Positions 49,351 to 58,861 are shown, counted from the first letter of the stretch. The stretch: DNA of 64,000 bases from Thermobifida alba (GCF_023208015.1 NZ_CP051627.1:1240001-1304000); one strand, 5' to 3'. Program-made: numbers and translations. The notes: a model not told the origin generated them from the letters alone.

Positions 49351-50229
49351 GTGAACAATTCACCCCACCCCGACCCGGTCTTCGACCCCGACCTGCCCGA
49401 AGACGTGCGCGCACTGCTGCGCTCGGCCCACGACGAGCCCCGCCCCGACAACACGCCGCGCCGTCCCCGCCTGGTGCCGCGCCCCCTGGCCGAACACCCC
49501 GTGGCCGCCACCCTGGCCACCGTGCTCGTCCTGCTGGTAGGCCTGCGCCTGATGGCCCGCGTGTTCGTATTCGTCGCCGCCGTCGCACTGGTGGTGGCCG
49601 CGGTGGTGCTGCTCGTCAACGCCCTGGCCCCGCGCCGCGACCCGCACCGGGCAGCCCGCCGCGCCCTGCAGCAGCACCGCGACCGCTGCGTCACCGCCGC
49701 CGACCTCGACCCCGAGGCGGCCGCGCTGCTGGCCCGCGCCCAACGGGCGGCAGCCGCGATCGACAACGCCCAGGTGGTACGCGACGACGTCATCGACACC
49801 GCCCTGACCACCGCGGTGCTGCCCCGCCAACTGTGGGAGACCGCCACCGCGCTGCGCCGCATCACCGAACTGCGGTCCCGCCCCACCCCCGAAGACAGCG
49901 GCGACACCGAGATCACCGCCCTGCTCGCCGACCGCGACCGCGCGCTGCGGACCGTGCAGCGGTCGGTGGAGGCCCGCGTCAACGCGTTGGAGGACTACGC
50001 CGACCGCGTCGCCGAGGCCGACCGCGCCTGGCAGCGCGTGGCGACCCTGCGCCGCCTCATCGCCGAACAGGAGGAGCTGCGCGACCTGCTGGCCGCCACC
50101 GCCGCCGACGAGACCGCGGTACGGGAACTGGCCGACCTCACCGAACGCGCCGAAGCCGCCGAGGCGCACCTGCGCACGGCGGCGAGCCAGGCCGCCGAGG
50201 CCGCCTCCCGCCTGTCCGGCACCGACTGA
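49351..50229 (+). CDS. Hypothetical membrane/coiled-coil protein
   Basis: A 292-residue protein: about 45 residues of acidic/proline-rich tail, two adjoining membrane helices (about 50-90, with VLVLLVGLRLMARVFVFVAAV), then a long helical, coiled-coil-like cytoplasmic domain rich in Arg/Ala/Glu (RDRALRTVQRSVEARVNALE and similar). No family recognised. The membrane plus coiled-coil plan suggests a scaffold or envelope stress protein, but nothing identifies it. Convergent with the NUDIX gene, 4 bp between the stops. Confidence 0.7.
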   Translation: MNNSPHPDPVFDPDLPEDVRALLRSAHDEPRPDNTPRRPRLVPRPLAEHPVAATLATVLVLLVGLRLMARVFVFVAAVALVVAAVVLLVNALAPRRDPHRAARRALQQHRDRCVTAADLDPEAAALLARAQRAAAAIDNAQVVRDDVIDTALTTAVLPRQLWETATALRRITELRSRPTPEDSGDTEITALLADRDRALRTVQRSVEARVNALEDYADRVAEADRAWQRVATLRRLIAEQEELRDLLAATAADETAVRELADLTERAEAAEAHLRTAASQAAEAASRLSGTD

Positions 50230-50233
50230 CCCG

Positions 50234-50722
50234 TCATGCCCACCGTGCGGGACGGCCGTGCTCCAGGTAGTGGACACCGTCGGTCCGACCGTCCACACAC
50301 GCCCCGATCCGGCGGGCCTGGGGCTCGGGCAGGTACTCGCCGATCCGGTCGGGTTCCACCAGGTGCGCGGCGCTGAGCTCCTCGGGGGGCAGCCGCACCG
50401 CCTCGAACTGCCCCGGCGCCAGACGCCCCCCGAACACGAACACGGTGGCCGGACGCCGGTCCGGGCTGGCCTGCGCGGGCAACCAGTCCACACACACCAG
50501 CCCGCTCAACCGGGGGGTGAACCCGAGCTCCTCGGCGCACTCGCGCAGACACGCCCCCAACGGCGACTCACCCATCTCGATCACCCCGCCCGGCAGCCCC
50601 CAGCCGGGCCGGTAGGTGGGCTTGACCAGCAGCACACGTCCCACGTCGTCGCGCAGCAGCGCACTGGCGGCGCCCCGGGTGCGCGGCAGGCTCTCGAAGA
50701 ACTCCAACTCGCTGTCGGCCAT
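50234..50722 (-). CDS. NUDIX hydrolase
   Basis: A 162-residue NUDIX protein. The box GGVIEMGESPLGACLRECAEELGF fits G-x5-E-x7-RE-x2-EE-x-G closely, at about residues 44-66. It hydrolyses nucleoside diphosphates linked to other groups; substrate unknown. ATG 50722 lies 7 nt from TAGGGT, suggesting a leaderless message. Confidence 0.88.
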   Translation of the reverse strand: MADSELEFFESLPRTRGAASALLRDDVGRVLLVKPTYRPGWGLPGGVIEMGESPLGACLRECAEELGFTPRLSGLVCVDWLPAQASPDRRPATVFVFGGRLAPGQFEAVRLPPEELSAAHLVEPDRIGEYLPEPQARRIGACVDGRTDGVHYLEHGRPARWA

Positions 50723-50905
50723 GCCCAGCACCCTAGCCACCGCCACGGCCGCGGGGCAGGGCCCCGAACAGACCCGAACACCCCGGCACAGCCCGAGAAG
50801 GACACCCCACCCGGACACGCCCGGCCCACAACGCGGCCGAAGGCCACGGGCGCGCAGGCCCCCGGCCGTCCCAGCGACCGGCCACCACGGCCCGCCGCGG
50901 TCCGG

Positions 50906-51166
50906 TCAGTCGCGGGTACGGCCGTGCTCGCGGTCGTAGCGCCGCTTGAAGTCGGCGCGCAGCCGCGCCGACTCCGCCGGGTCGTCGCGGTGCAGCGCGT
51001 CGTACTCCTCCACCGGAATGGAGTGCCGGGCGTAGTGGTCGTAGTCGAGGTCTCCGGGCCGCAGCACCGCCGCCCCGCAGCCCACAGCGGGCTCGTCCAG
51101 GTCGGCGTAGCTGACCGGGACGCACAGACTTCCGTCCGGGTAGCGGACCGCGAGGACACGATTCAC
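50906..51166 (-). CDS. Small hypothetical protein coupled to HEIGH gene
   Basis: An 86-residue protein, GTG start overlapping the upstream gene's TGA by 4 nt. Sequence VNRVLAVRYPDGSLCVPVSY then a C-terminal arginine/aspartate-rich helix. No signal or family. Its strict coupling to the metallopeptidase-like gene suggests an accessory or inhibitor, which is inference. Confidence 0.62.
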   Translation of the reverse strand: MNRVLAVRYPDGSLCVPVSYADLDEPAVGCGAAVLRPGDLDYDHYARHSIPVEEYDALHRDDPAESARLRADFKRRYDREHGRTRD

Positions 51167-51801
51167 GCCATCACCCCATAGTTGCGTTGGAAGTACTCCA
51201 CCACAGCGTAGGCGAGGTCCACCTGCCCGCCCAGCATGTTCACCAGCACCTGCTCCTTGCGGGCCAGAGTGATGGCGAAGCACTCCGCCCACCACTCGTG
51301 GCGGCGGTGCCAGTACTCCTCCACCAGGTACGGCAGGCACGCCTCGTGCAGGTCCCGCCACTGGCGGGTCTCCGACATCATGCGGTCGGCCAGGTCCAGC
51401 ACGTGCCCGATCTCGTGGAACACCAGCGACACCGAGGTGTGGGGGTTGCTGCCCAGCACCAGGAAACCGAAACGGTAGATCCCGGCGAGCCGGTCGAAGG
51501 TGGGGGCGTGCGGGTCGTCGGGGTCGGTGGAGACCCCACGCAGGTGGTTGAAGCAGTTCAGGTCGGCGACCGACCCCTCACCGATGTAGATGCCGTTGAC
51601 CTCCTCGATGACGCGGTCGACGATGGGGAAGGGGAGACTGGCCAGCGCTTCGATGTGGTCCAGGACACGGGGCGAGGGGATGGTTCCGGCGGGCCAACGG
51701 CGGTGCAGCACCGTCTCCAGCCGACCCAGGTGCCGCCGCCCGTCATCGGGGAGCGGGCGCACCCCCTGGGGGTGCGGGCCGCATTCCAGGCTTTCGTTCA
51801 C
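51163..51801 (-). CDS. Metallopeptidase-like protein with HEIGH motif
   Basis: A 212-residue protein. SLVFHEIGHVLDLAD (H129, E130, H133) is a zincin motif, and HEWWAECFAITLAR puts E173 forty residues later as third ligand, a spacing and context like the anthrax-lethal-factor/Pro-Pro-endopeptidase type. GTG 51801 lies 8 nt from TATGTT, giving a leaderless message; a longer ATG form (51867) is open but lacks a site. No signal peptide. Substrate unknown. Confidence 0.75.
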   Translation of the reverse strand: MNESLECGPHPQGVRPLPDDGRRHLGRLETVLHRRWPAGTIPSPRVLDHIEALASLPFPIVDRVIEEVNGIYIGEGSVADLNCFNHLRGVSTDPDDPHAPTFDRLAGIYRFGFLVLGSNPHTSVSLVFHEIGHVLDLADRMMSETRQWRDLHEACLPYLVEEYWHRRHEWWAECFAITLARKEQVLVNMLGGQVDLAYAVVEYFQRNYGVMA

Positions 51802-51908
51802 GAGTAAGCAACATAGAACGTGTCCGGACCGGCGGAGGACACCGGGAGCGGCGTGGCGCACCTCCACCCCTGTTCAACCGGGTTCCGGCACGCCAGGTGA
51901 GGTCCGCC

Positions 51909-52655
51909 TCACCGCTCGGAGCCGCCCTCCTCCTCCCGGACGGCGGAGCGGCCCGCCACCGCGTCGGCCGCGTCGATCACCAGCCGGGTGAAGATCTCCG
52001 ACTGGTCCAGGTTCACCATGTGGCCCGCGCGCGGCACCACCAGCAGACGCCCGTCCACGCACGCCTCCAGAAACAGCCTCTCGTGGATGCGAAAGTGGTC
52101 CCGGGCCCCGTTGACCAGCCACACCGTTCCCGGATAGGCGGACAGCAGCGACAGCACGTCCAGGTCGGTGATCTCCTCGATCACCGCACGCCCCACCTCC
52201 ATGGCCAGCCCGCCGTCCAGGACCGCCTCGGCCCCCTCGGCGGGCAGCGTCAGCCGGTGGAAGCGCTCGTTGACCGACTGACCCCGGTCCGGCAACCGGT
52301 CCAGCAGCGCCGTGGGGATCCGGTACATGTTCGCCCACCCGTGCACCGGACGCGCCGAACAGCCCGCCGCCACCAGGCCCGCCACCCGCCGCGGATAGGC
52401 CGCGGCCGCGGCGATCGAGACGAACCCGCCCAGACTCAACCCCACCACCAGTGCGGGAGCGCCCACCGAGTCCACCGCGTCACGCACCGTCTCCACCGCA
52501 CGCCCCAGGGTGAACGGCTCACCCCGCCGGGACCCGTGGCCGGGCAGGTCCACGGCCACCACGGTGCGCCCCTGCTCCTCCAGGGCGGCCACCTGCGGCC
52601 GCCACATGGTCCTCGACGTCCGCAGGCCGTGCACCAGCACGATCGGCACGCGCAT
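51909..52655 (-). CDS. Alpha/beta hydrolase
   Basis: A 248-residue hydrolase starting MRVPIVLVHGLRTSRTMW after GGGAGG. HG at the oxyanion turn, GLSLGG as nucleophile elbow (about residue 85), ARDHFRI for the acid and AGHMVNLDQSE for the histidine. Lacks the signal peptide of lipases. May be a BioH-, 3-oxoadipate-enol-lactonase- or pimeloyl-ester-type enzyme; context gives no hint. Confidence 0.88.
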   Translation of the reverse strand: MRVPIVLVHGLRTSRTMWRPQVAALEEQGRTVVAVDLPGHGSRRGEPFTLGRAVETVRDAVDSVGAPALVVGLSLGGFVSIAAAAAYPRRVAGLVAAGCSARPVHGWANMYRIPTALLDRLPDRGQSVNERFHRLTLPAEGAEAVLDGGLAMEVGRAVIEEITDLDVLSLLSAYPGTVWLVNGARDHFRIHERLFLEACVDGRLLVVPRAGHMVNLDQSEIFTRLVIDAADAVAGRSAVREEEGGSER

Positions 52656-52727
52656 CAGGCCGCCTCCCAACCCCGACCAAACCGTCACCGGAGCCCATTC
52701 TTCCCGCCCCGGCCCGGACGACGCGGA

Positions 52728-53522
52728 CTAGTCGCTGTAGACCACGGTGACCGGCGCGTGGTCGGACCACCGCTGGTCGTGGGAGGACGCCCGCTCCACC
52801 CACGCCTGCTCGGCGCGCTCCGCCAGCGCCGGAGTGGCCACGTGCAGGTCGATACGCCAGCCCGCGTCGTTGTCGAAGGCCCGGCCCCGGTAGGACCACC
52901 ACGTGTAGGGCCCCTCCTGGTCGGGGTGCAGGGACCGCACCACGTCGACGTACCCGGCCTCGTCGTAGACCCGCGACAGCCACTCCCGCTCCTCCGGCAG
53001 GAAACCCGAGTTCCTGCGGTTGCCCCGCCAGTTCTTCAGGTCGGCCTCCCGGTGCGCGATGTTCCAGTCGCCGCACACCACCAGGTCGCGGCCCTGCGCC
53101 TCCACCTCGGCACGGCGGCGCACCAGATAGGGCAGGAACTCCGCCATGAACCGCTCCTTCTCCTCCTGCAGCGGCGTGTCCACCTGGCCGGAGGGCAGGT
53201 ACAGGCTGGCCACGCTCACCGGCCCGAAGTCGGCCTCCACGTAGCGGCCCGAGTCCGCGAACTCCGCGGAGCCGAAACCGGTCCGCACGGCGTCGGGAGC
53301 AGTGCGCGAGTACAGCGCCACCCCGGAGCGGCCCTTGGCCGAGGAAGGTTCCAGCACCACGTGCCACCCGTCGGGCCGGGCCACCTCGGCGGGCAGCTGC
53401 GACAGCTCCGCGCGGGTCTCCTGCAGGCACACCACCTCGGCTTTGGTGCCGGCCAGCCACTCCACGAACCCCTTGCGGGCGGCGGCGCGCAGCCCGTTCA
53501 CGTTGACCGTCGAAATGATCAA
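52728..53522 (-). CDS. xth: Exodeoxyribonuclease III (AP endonuclease)
   Basis: A 264-residue EEP-fold nuclease beginning IISTVNVNGLRAAARKG from a TTG with GAGG 6 nt upstream; the upstream in-frame codons add a non-family tail. LQETRA (E), GDWNIAHREADLKN (D, N) and SDHAPVTVV (H) are the catalytic blocks. It repairs abasic sites and trims 3' ends. Convergent arrangement with nothing upstream in operon. Confidence 0.9.
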   Translation of the reverse strand: MIISTVNVNGLRAAARKGFVEWLAGTKAEVVCLQETRAELSQLPAEVARPDGWHVVLEPSSAKGRSGVALYSRTAPDAVRTGFGSAEFADSGRYVEADFGPVSVASLYLPSGQVDTPLQEEKERFMAEFLPYLVRRRAEVEAQGRDLVVCGDWNIAHREADLKNWRGNRRNSGFLPEEREWLSRVYDEAGYVDVVRSLHPDQEGPYTWWSYRGRAFDNDAGWRIDLHVATPALAERAEQAWVERASSHDQRWSDHAPVTVVYSD

Positions 53523-53639
53523 GAAAACCTCATCACTGGTCGATACTGGTCGATCGAATCGGAGCCCCGGGCACGGCGGCGCACCGGGCTCCCGGCCGTC
53601 CCGCAGCACCCCTCCCACACCTACACCCGCCCGGTTGCT

Positions 53640-53882
53640 TCACTTCAGCGTGGCCTCGCAGCGGCGTTGGATCCGGCGGAGCAGTTCGCGGTTGGTGTCC
53701 AGGTCCTTGGCGACCCGGTCCTGCAGGACGCCGTTCTCGCGTGCTTCCCCCAGCGCTCTGCCGAACTCCAGGCGTGCGCGCAGGGCCTCAGCTTCGGCTT
53801 CCTCCATGCGTCGCATCAGTCCGGCGAGGCGGCCGTCTCGGGGAGCTCGGGGAGGAGGGGCCGGGCTTCGTCTCGACCTCAT
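53640..53882 (-). CDS. Small helical hypothetical protein
   Basis: An 80-residue protein: a basic Pro-rich start (MRSRRSPAPPPRAP) then a long helix LMRRMEEAEAEALRARLEFG with QDRVAKDLDTNRELLRRIQR, like a helical DNA-binding or coiled-coil element. No family. Its location beside a decayed replication gene and a recombinase suggests a mobile-element gene. Confidence 0.5.
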   Translation of the reverse strand: MRSRRSPAPPPRAPRDGRLAGLMRRMEEAEAEALRARLEFGRALGEARENGVLQDRVAKDLDTNRELLRRIQRRCEATLK

Positions 53883-54129
53883 GCGCTCATCTTCGCACGG
53901 GCATGCCACCGCCTCCTGCTCGCGCGACGGCCGAGCACCGCACCAGGGGCGACAGGACGGCCGAACGGTCGACAGCACCCCCGGGCCGGGACGGAGCCGC
54001 GGCGATCTCCCTCCCCGGTCCGAGCACCTCCTGCGGCCGCCACCAGCCGAGCGGCCCCACCCGGAACATCCCGCACACGGGAGAGGGGCCCCGCCTCCAC
54101 CCGCAACAGCACCAAGGAGTTCGTCACTC

Positions 54130-54990
54130 ATGCCGTGGGTCAGACTCGGCGACCGCTTCCCCGCCAACCGGAAGATCCGGCTGCTGCCGCACCAGGCATT
54201 CCGCCTCTACGTGTCGTCGCTGTGCTACGCCGCCGAGAACCTCACCGACGGGCACATTCCCGCCGAGGAACTGCGTCTCGTCGCGGACGTGAGAGCACCC
54301 CGCAAGTTCGCGTCGGAACTCGTCGCACGGGGCCTGTGGACAGTCAGCGAACGAGGCGGCCGGGACATTCCACGACCACCTCGAACACCACCCCAGCGTG
54401 GGACGAGGCCCTCACCGCCCTGCCCGCAGCCCCGCGCAAAACCCCGTGGATCTCCCCGTCCACCATCCACGCCGAGGTCGTAGCCGCCCGCACCGGGAAA
54501 CGCAAACACCACGTCGCTGCCCCGCCTCCCGTCGACCCCGACGACGTCGCCGCCTACCTGACCCACCTGCGCGCCGCCCCGGCCGGCCCCCACACGTCCA
54601 CCGGCATGGACAAGGTGACCCCGGACCGCCGCACCCGACTGCGCGCGGGCACACCACGCATGGTCACCCCCACCGCACCACCCGCCGACGACCGCAGAAG
54701 CGAAGCGAGCAGACACGCGCCGCGCTGGCCCAGGCACGGCACCGGTGCGCACAGGCCTCGGCGCAACTGCGCGCCAGGCAGCAGGAACCACCGACCACGG
54801 CGGAACAGCCGCACACCCGGCCGCCCCACACAGCCCCCGCACCTCCCACCGCCGACCATCCGTCCCCCCATACCGGCCCCATCCGAGCCGCCGATGAGGT
54901 AAAAGCAGAGGAGAAGACCCCCTGCCCCGCCTCGTCCGCCCGGTTCGGAGAGGAGGACAGCGACGCGCTCCCCACCGACGGGAACCGTCC
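54130..54990 (+). pseudogene. Frameshifted replication-type gene
   Basis: AAGGAG precedes the ATG and the first 78 codons are good: PWVRLGDRFPANRKIRLLPH, LYVSSLCYAAENLTDGHIPA and VARGLWTVSERGG, the opening of plasmid/phage DnaD-like replication proteins. The expected next words HDHLEHHPS appear one frame over (about 54368), WDEALTALPAAPRKTPWISP in a third frame (about 54405-54600) and RSEQTRAALAQARHRCAQAS back in another (54700-54790). At least two frameshifts therefore break the gene. Not a sequencing-error pattern I can exclude, as the frames change several times. Confidence 0.6.
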
Positions 54991-54998
54991 TGAACCCG

Positions 54999-56135
54999 AT
55001 GAGCGCCGCCCCCGACACCACCGCCCAGCCGCCGTCGACCATGCGCGCCCTCGACGCCGTCGACGAGTACCTGACGGTCCGCATGGCCGCCAAACCCTCC
55101 CCGCACACCCTCGCTGCCTACCGGCGCGACCTGACCGCGGTCCTGGAGTGCGCCGCCCACGTCAACCGGACGCCCACTAGCAGCCTCACCCTCGCCGACC
55201 TCACCGGCGGCCTGCTGCGCCACGCCTTCGCCGCCTTCGCCGCCGACCGGGCCGCCTCCAGCGTGCTGCGCGCCTGGTCCACCTGGAACGGCTTCTTCTC
55301 CTTTCTCGTCGCCGAGAACCTGGTCGACGGCAACCCCATGCCCGCCGTGCCCCGGCCCCGCCCCCCACAACCCCGCCCCAAACCCCTCCTGGGCGAGGAC
55401 ACCCCCGAACGACTGCTCACCGCCCTGGCCCGGGGCTGCCGCCGCGCCCGCGACCCCTGGCCCGAACGCGACCTGGCCGTGCTGGCGCTGGCCCTGCTCA
55501 CCGGACTGCGCTCCGCCGAGATGCTCGCGCTGCGCCTGGACTCCCTGAGCGGCCGACCGGGGGAGCGGCGCCTACGCGTCGTCGGCAAGGGCGGCCGCAC
55601 CCGCTCCCTTCCGGTGGAAGCCCCACTGGAAGCCGTCATCGACGCCTACCTGGCCACCCGCCGGACCCGCTTCACCACCCGGCTCACCGGGGACGCCCCG
55701 CTGCTGGTCGACAACCGCGGCCAGGCCCTGCGCCGCGGCGGCCTGCAGTACCTGGTCCGCCAGTGCTACCGGCACGCCGGCGTCTACGACCGCGTCTCCC
55801 GCGGCACCCTGGTCCACGCCCTGCGCCACACCTTCGCCACCCGCCTGGCGGAGGACGGCGCCTCCGTCACCGAGATCATGCACCTGCTCGGCCACACCTC
55901 CGTGGCCTCCTCACAGGCCTACATCGACGTCACCGCACGCTCCCAGCGCGAGGCCGCCCGCGCCAACCGCACCTACGCGGTCCTGCGCCGCCTCACCGGC
56001 AACGGCGCAGGCCCACGCCCCGCCCCCCACCAGCCCCGGAGGACGGCACCGGCGACCGGAGGGGCGGGCCCGACCGGCCACGACGCCGACGAGGAGCACG
56101 GACACGGCACCACCGACCGCACCGGCACCGCCTGA
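54999..56135 (+). CDS. Tyrosine recombinase/integrase (XerC/D-like)
   Basis: A 378-residue tyrosine recombinase. SAM-like N-terminal domain (about 15-110), catalytic TGLRSAEMLAL (Arg I), KGGRTRSLPV (Lys), HALRHTFATRLAEDG (His-x-x-Arg), LGHTSVASSQAYIDV (His and the nucleophile Tyr). Basic C-terminal tail with TGP repeats. It is a site-specific recombinase of an integrated element; a decayed replication gene precedes it, and no attachment sites were identified. Confidence 0.9.
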   Translation: MSAAPDTTAQPPSTMRALDAVDEYLTVRMAAKPSPHTLAAYRRDLTAVLECAAHVNRTPTSSLTLADLTGGLLRHAFAAFAADRAASSVLRAWSTWNGFFSFLVAENLVDGNPMPAVPRPRPPQPRPKPLLGEDTPERLLTALARGCRRARDPWPERDLAVLALALLTGLRSAEMLALRLDSLSGRPGERRLRVVGKGGRTRSLPVEAPLEAVIDAYLATRRTRFTTRLTGDAPLLVDNRGQALRRGGLQYLVRQCYRHAGVYDRVSRGTLVHALRHTFATRLAEDGASVTEIMHLLGHTSVASSQAYIDVTARSQREAARANRTYAVLRRLTGNGAGPRPAPHQPRRTAPATGGAGPTGHDADEEHGHGTTDRTGTA

Positions 56136-56214
56136 CCGGAGCAACCCGCCCGGAACCCACCCCCCACAGGAGGTGAGCACCCGAAACGGCACGGTCCCCG
56201 TCCCGCAGCTCCGC

Positions 56215-56595
56215 CTAGCCGCGGGGCGTCTCGGCGAACACGATCTCGTTGCCCCACGGGTCACGCACGTGGGCGTACCGGGCCCCCGGCTCTCCCACGG
56301 GCCCCAGGTGCGGCACCACCCCCGCCCCGGCGAGACGGCCCAGATCGGCGTCGAGGTCGTCGCTGTACAGCACGAGCAGGGGCGCCCCCGCCGTCCGGGA
56401 GCCCGCACGGCCGTCCGCAACAGGCATCAGCCACAGCCCTGGACCGTCGACCGCGCCCGGACCCACGTGGACGGAACGGAACCCGGACGCGAGCACCTCG
56501 TCGAACAGCACGCGGAAGCCGAGGACCCCGCCGTAGAAGCCGATCGCCTCCTCCAGATCAGCGACGGGCACGGTGAGCCGACCGATACGGGGCAT
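56215..56595 (-). CDS. Glyoxalase/bleomycin-resistance-fold (VOC) protein
   Basis: A 126-residue VOC protein: VADLEEAIGFYGGVLGFRV, LLVLYSDDLDADLGRLA and HVRDPWGNEIVFAETP, the last being the glyoxalase-like PWGNE loop with a metal glutamate. Substrate unknown. Convergent with the recombinase gene; ATG at 56595, GGAGGAAC-like site upstream. Confidence 0.87.
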   Translation of the reverse strand: MPRIGRLTVPVADLEEAIGFYGGVLGFRVLFDEVLASGFRSVHVGPGAVDGPGLWLMPVADGRAGSRTAGAPLLVLYSDDLDADLGRLAGAGVVPHLGPVGEPGARYAHVRDPWGNEIVFAETPRG

Positions 56596-56721
56596 GGTTC
56601 CTCCGGGGGAGACGGTGGTTCAGGAGAACGCCAGGGTAGGGGAGAGCGGTGACACCCCGACCCCCGCACACAACGGCGGGCGAGCCGCCCCCACGCGACC
56701 CGCCCGACCCACCATCCCCGC

Positions 56722-58065
56722 TCAGGGGATGCGTTTGGCCACCCACGAGGACACCACGTGCAGCGGCCACTCCAACGGGCCCCGCCGCTTGACCACCAGA
56801 CGCCACAGGGTGGCGAACAGCAGCGCACCCAACAGGACCGTCAGGCTCAGCCACTCCGAGACGAAGGACAGCGGAGTGCCGTCCAGCATGCTGTTCTCGT
56901 CCAGCCAGATCACCAGGATGTGCCCCACATAGGTGGTCAGGGCCAGCGCGCCCACCGACGCCAACGGGTAGACCAGCCAGCTCGCCCGCCCCAGGGCGTC
57001 GGTGACGATCAGGCACAGCCCCAGCAGGGCGATCGCCACCCCGCCGGCGCCGTAGACGTCCAGCGGGGTGCCGCTGTGCGGCGCGGTCACCAGCAGCCAC
57101 GCCCAGTCGGTGGTGGGCACCGTGCCGCCCATCCCCTCGACGAACAGCTGGTCGAACCCCTCGGCCCCGAAGGCGGCACCGGTGTCGGGGTCCACGGTGG
57201 CGGCCAGGCGCGCGTCCACCCCCACCACGCGCACCGCCAGGTAGGACAGGGTGTAGGCCGCGGCCGCCAGCCCCGCGCCCAGGGCGACCAGACGCCAGCG
57301 CACCCGCGTGTCCCACAGGTCGAGCCGACCGATCGCCAGGCCCGCGAAGATGAACGGCAGCCAGGTGATCGCCGGGTAGGACCCGGTCAGCAGGAAGTTC
57401 ACGACCCCGTCGTCGGCCAGCGCCACGAACGGGTCGTAGGCGTTGACGGTGGCGACGACACGTGCCGGCGTCCCGCCCGCGTCGATCAGGGAGCGCACCC
57501 AGAACGACACGATCGGGCCGACCACGCCCAGGACCGCGGCGGCGCCCGCGATGATGCCCCACCGCTCGGTCAGCAGCATGCAGGTGAACACGAAGAGCAC
57601 CGCGTAGTAGGCGAGGATCACCGAGACCGGGGTGCCCAGCATGGTCAGGGCCGTGCCCAGCGCGAGCATGATGACGGCGCGCACGACCACCCGCCACAGC
57701 GCCACGCCCAGGTCCTTGTTGACCTTGCGGTCGCGTCCGCCCGACATCAGCGCGATGGACACGCCCGCCAGCAGTGCGAACAGCGCGGCAGAGCGTCCCG
57801 CCGCGACCGGCTGCAGCGGGTTGGAGCCGTCGGAGAGGGTCCACCCCACTCCCACGTGCACCACGAACATGCCCAGGATCGCCACACCGCGGGCGACGTC
57901 CACCCCGACCAGGCGGGGAACGGGCGGTTTGATCGGCGGGGAGGCGGCCTCCTCGGCGCGGCGGCGTCGTCGGCCGGGGCGCGGAGGCGGGGCAGGAGGG
58001 TCCGTCTCGGGCAGAGGAACGGAACCGGGGAAAGGAGCAGCGGATGGGCTGGAACTGTTCGACAC
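56722..58065 (-). CDS. DUF418/DUF1624 heparan-acetyltransferase-like membrane protein
   Basis: A 447-residue protein with a 40-residue Pro/Arg-rich cytoplasmic start, then DVARGVAILGMFVVHVG (helix 1 with the conserved R and H of DUF1624/HGSNAT), nine or more further helices, and the DUF418-type C-terminus VGALALTTYVGHILVIWL. Members transfer acetyl or acyl groups across the membrane. Upstream is a 10-bp-spaced direct repeat TTGTGACC/TTGTGGCC (58116, 58126) as candidate regulatory site. Confidence 0.86.
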   Translation of the reverse strand: MSNSSSPSAAPFPGSVPLPETDPPAPPPRPGRRRRRAEEAASPPIKPPVPRLVGVDVARGVAILGMFVVHVGVGWTLSDGSNPLQPVAAGRSAALFALLAGVSIALMSGGRDRKVNKDLGVALWRVVVRAVIMLALGTALTMLGTPVSVILAYYAVLFVFTCMLLTERWGIIAGAAAVLGVVGPIVSFWVRSLIDAGGTPARVVATVNAYDPFVALADDGVVNFLLTGSYPAITWLPFIFAGLAIGRLDLWDTRVRWRLVALGAGLAAAAYTLSYLAVRVVGVDARLAATVDPDTGAAFGAEGFDQLFVEGMGGTVPTTDWAWLLVTAPHSGTPLDVYGAGGVAIALLGLCLIVTDALGRASWLVYPLASVGALALTTYVGHILVIWLDENSMLDGTPLSFVSEWLSLTVLLGALLFATLWRLVVKRRGPLEWPLHVVSSWVAKRIP

Positions 58066-58363
58066 GCCTATGAGGATCTCCCGACCAAACCCCAGTGCCC
58101 AGTCTTTTAACCCACTTGTGACCAGTTGTGGCCAAGTCCGGTTTGGTGTCGGGATGGGGTCAACCGGGCTGGGGGCTCATGCGTCGGAAAGGCTCCGCCG
58201 GTGCGTGGGGGAGAGGGGCGCCAAGGCGTGCACGAGGTGCTGCGGAATGGGGTGCGGGGCTGGGGAGACGAGGGGGTGGGAATGGACGGTGTGTCGAACA
58301 GGTCCGGAAAACGAACCCGGTTCAGGGAACCGTACGCGGGAAGCCCCGGAACATCAAGACAAA

Positions 58364-58400
58364 TGCTGCATAAAACAAGTTATGCAGCAAAAATTGCTGC
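58364..58400. repeat. Overlapping inverted repeats with operator-like cores
   Basis: TGCTGCATAA and TTATGCAGCA (10-bp arms, 6-nt loop) overlap a second repeat GCAGCAA-AAA-TTGCTGC (7-bp arms). Cores ATGCTGCAT and ATGCAGCA recall the twin operator at 18245-18280, with centres 19 bp apart. Could be a second binding site of the BlaI-type regulator, an RNA hairpin, or chance. Confidence 0.4.
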
Positions 58401-58861
58401 GGCGGAATGCCGGCGCCGAAGCGGCGGCGCGCACCGGAGGTCGGCCGGGCAGGTGGACGGTGGCTCGGCCGCGTCCGCATGGATACGGATGGGGCCGACC
58501 GTGCGCGGGACGGCGTGCGTCCGGACGCGTTTGCCGTGCGCGGGACGGTCCGCCCTGGCCGGCAGTGGCGCTCTGGTGCGGCCTCCGACACGGAGAACCC
58601 CGGAATCCGCCGAGTGTGCCCGGTGGGCCCGGGGGCGCGGCGGGGCAGGCCCCGCCGCTTCTACTTGACATAATGTATGTTATCGGCGAAGCGGGAGAGG
58701 GGAGTGCGGGCCCGAAGAGCCCCTGGTCAGCGCACGCGCCCGGGACACCGCCGCCGGGCCGCGCGGTGCGCTGTCTGCGGCAGGCGCCCGGCCCCGTCCA
58801 CCCGCCGGCCGTCCGGCACACCGTGCCCGCGCCGACAGGTCCGGGCGGCACAGCGCATCCG

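Noticed and set aside
58363-58668. Small ORF starting MLHKTSYAAKIAAAE
   Set aside because: No ribosome site, composition drifts to arginine-rich shadow after 20 codons, and the start lies within inverted repeats.
58668-58680. ACATA-ATG-TATGT palindrome with TTGACA
   Set aside because: No -10 element at the right distance and no gene downstream for 430 bp; kept as note only.
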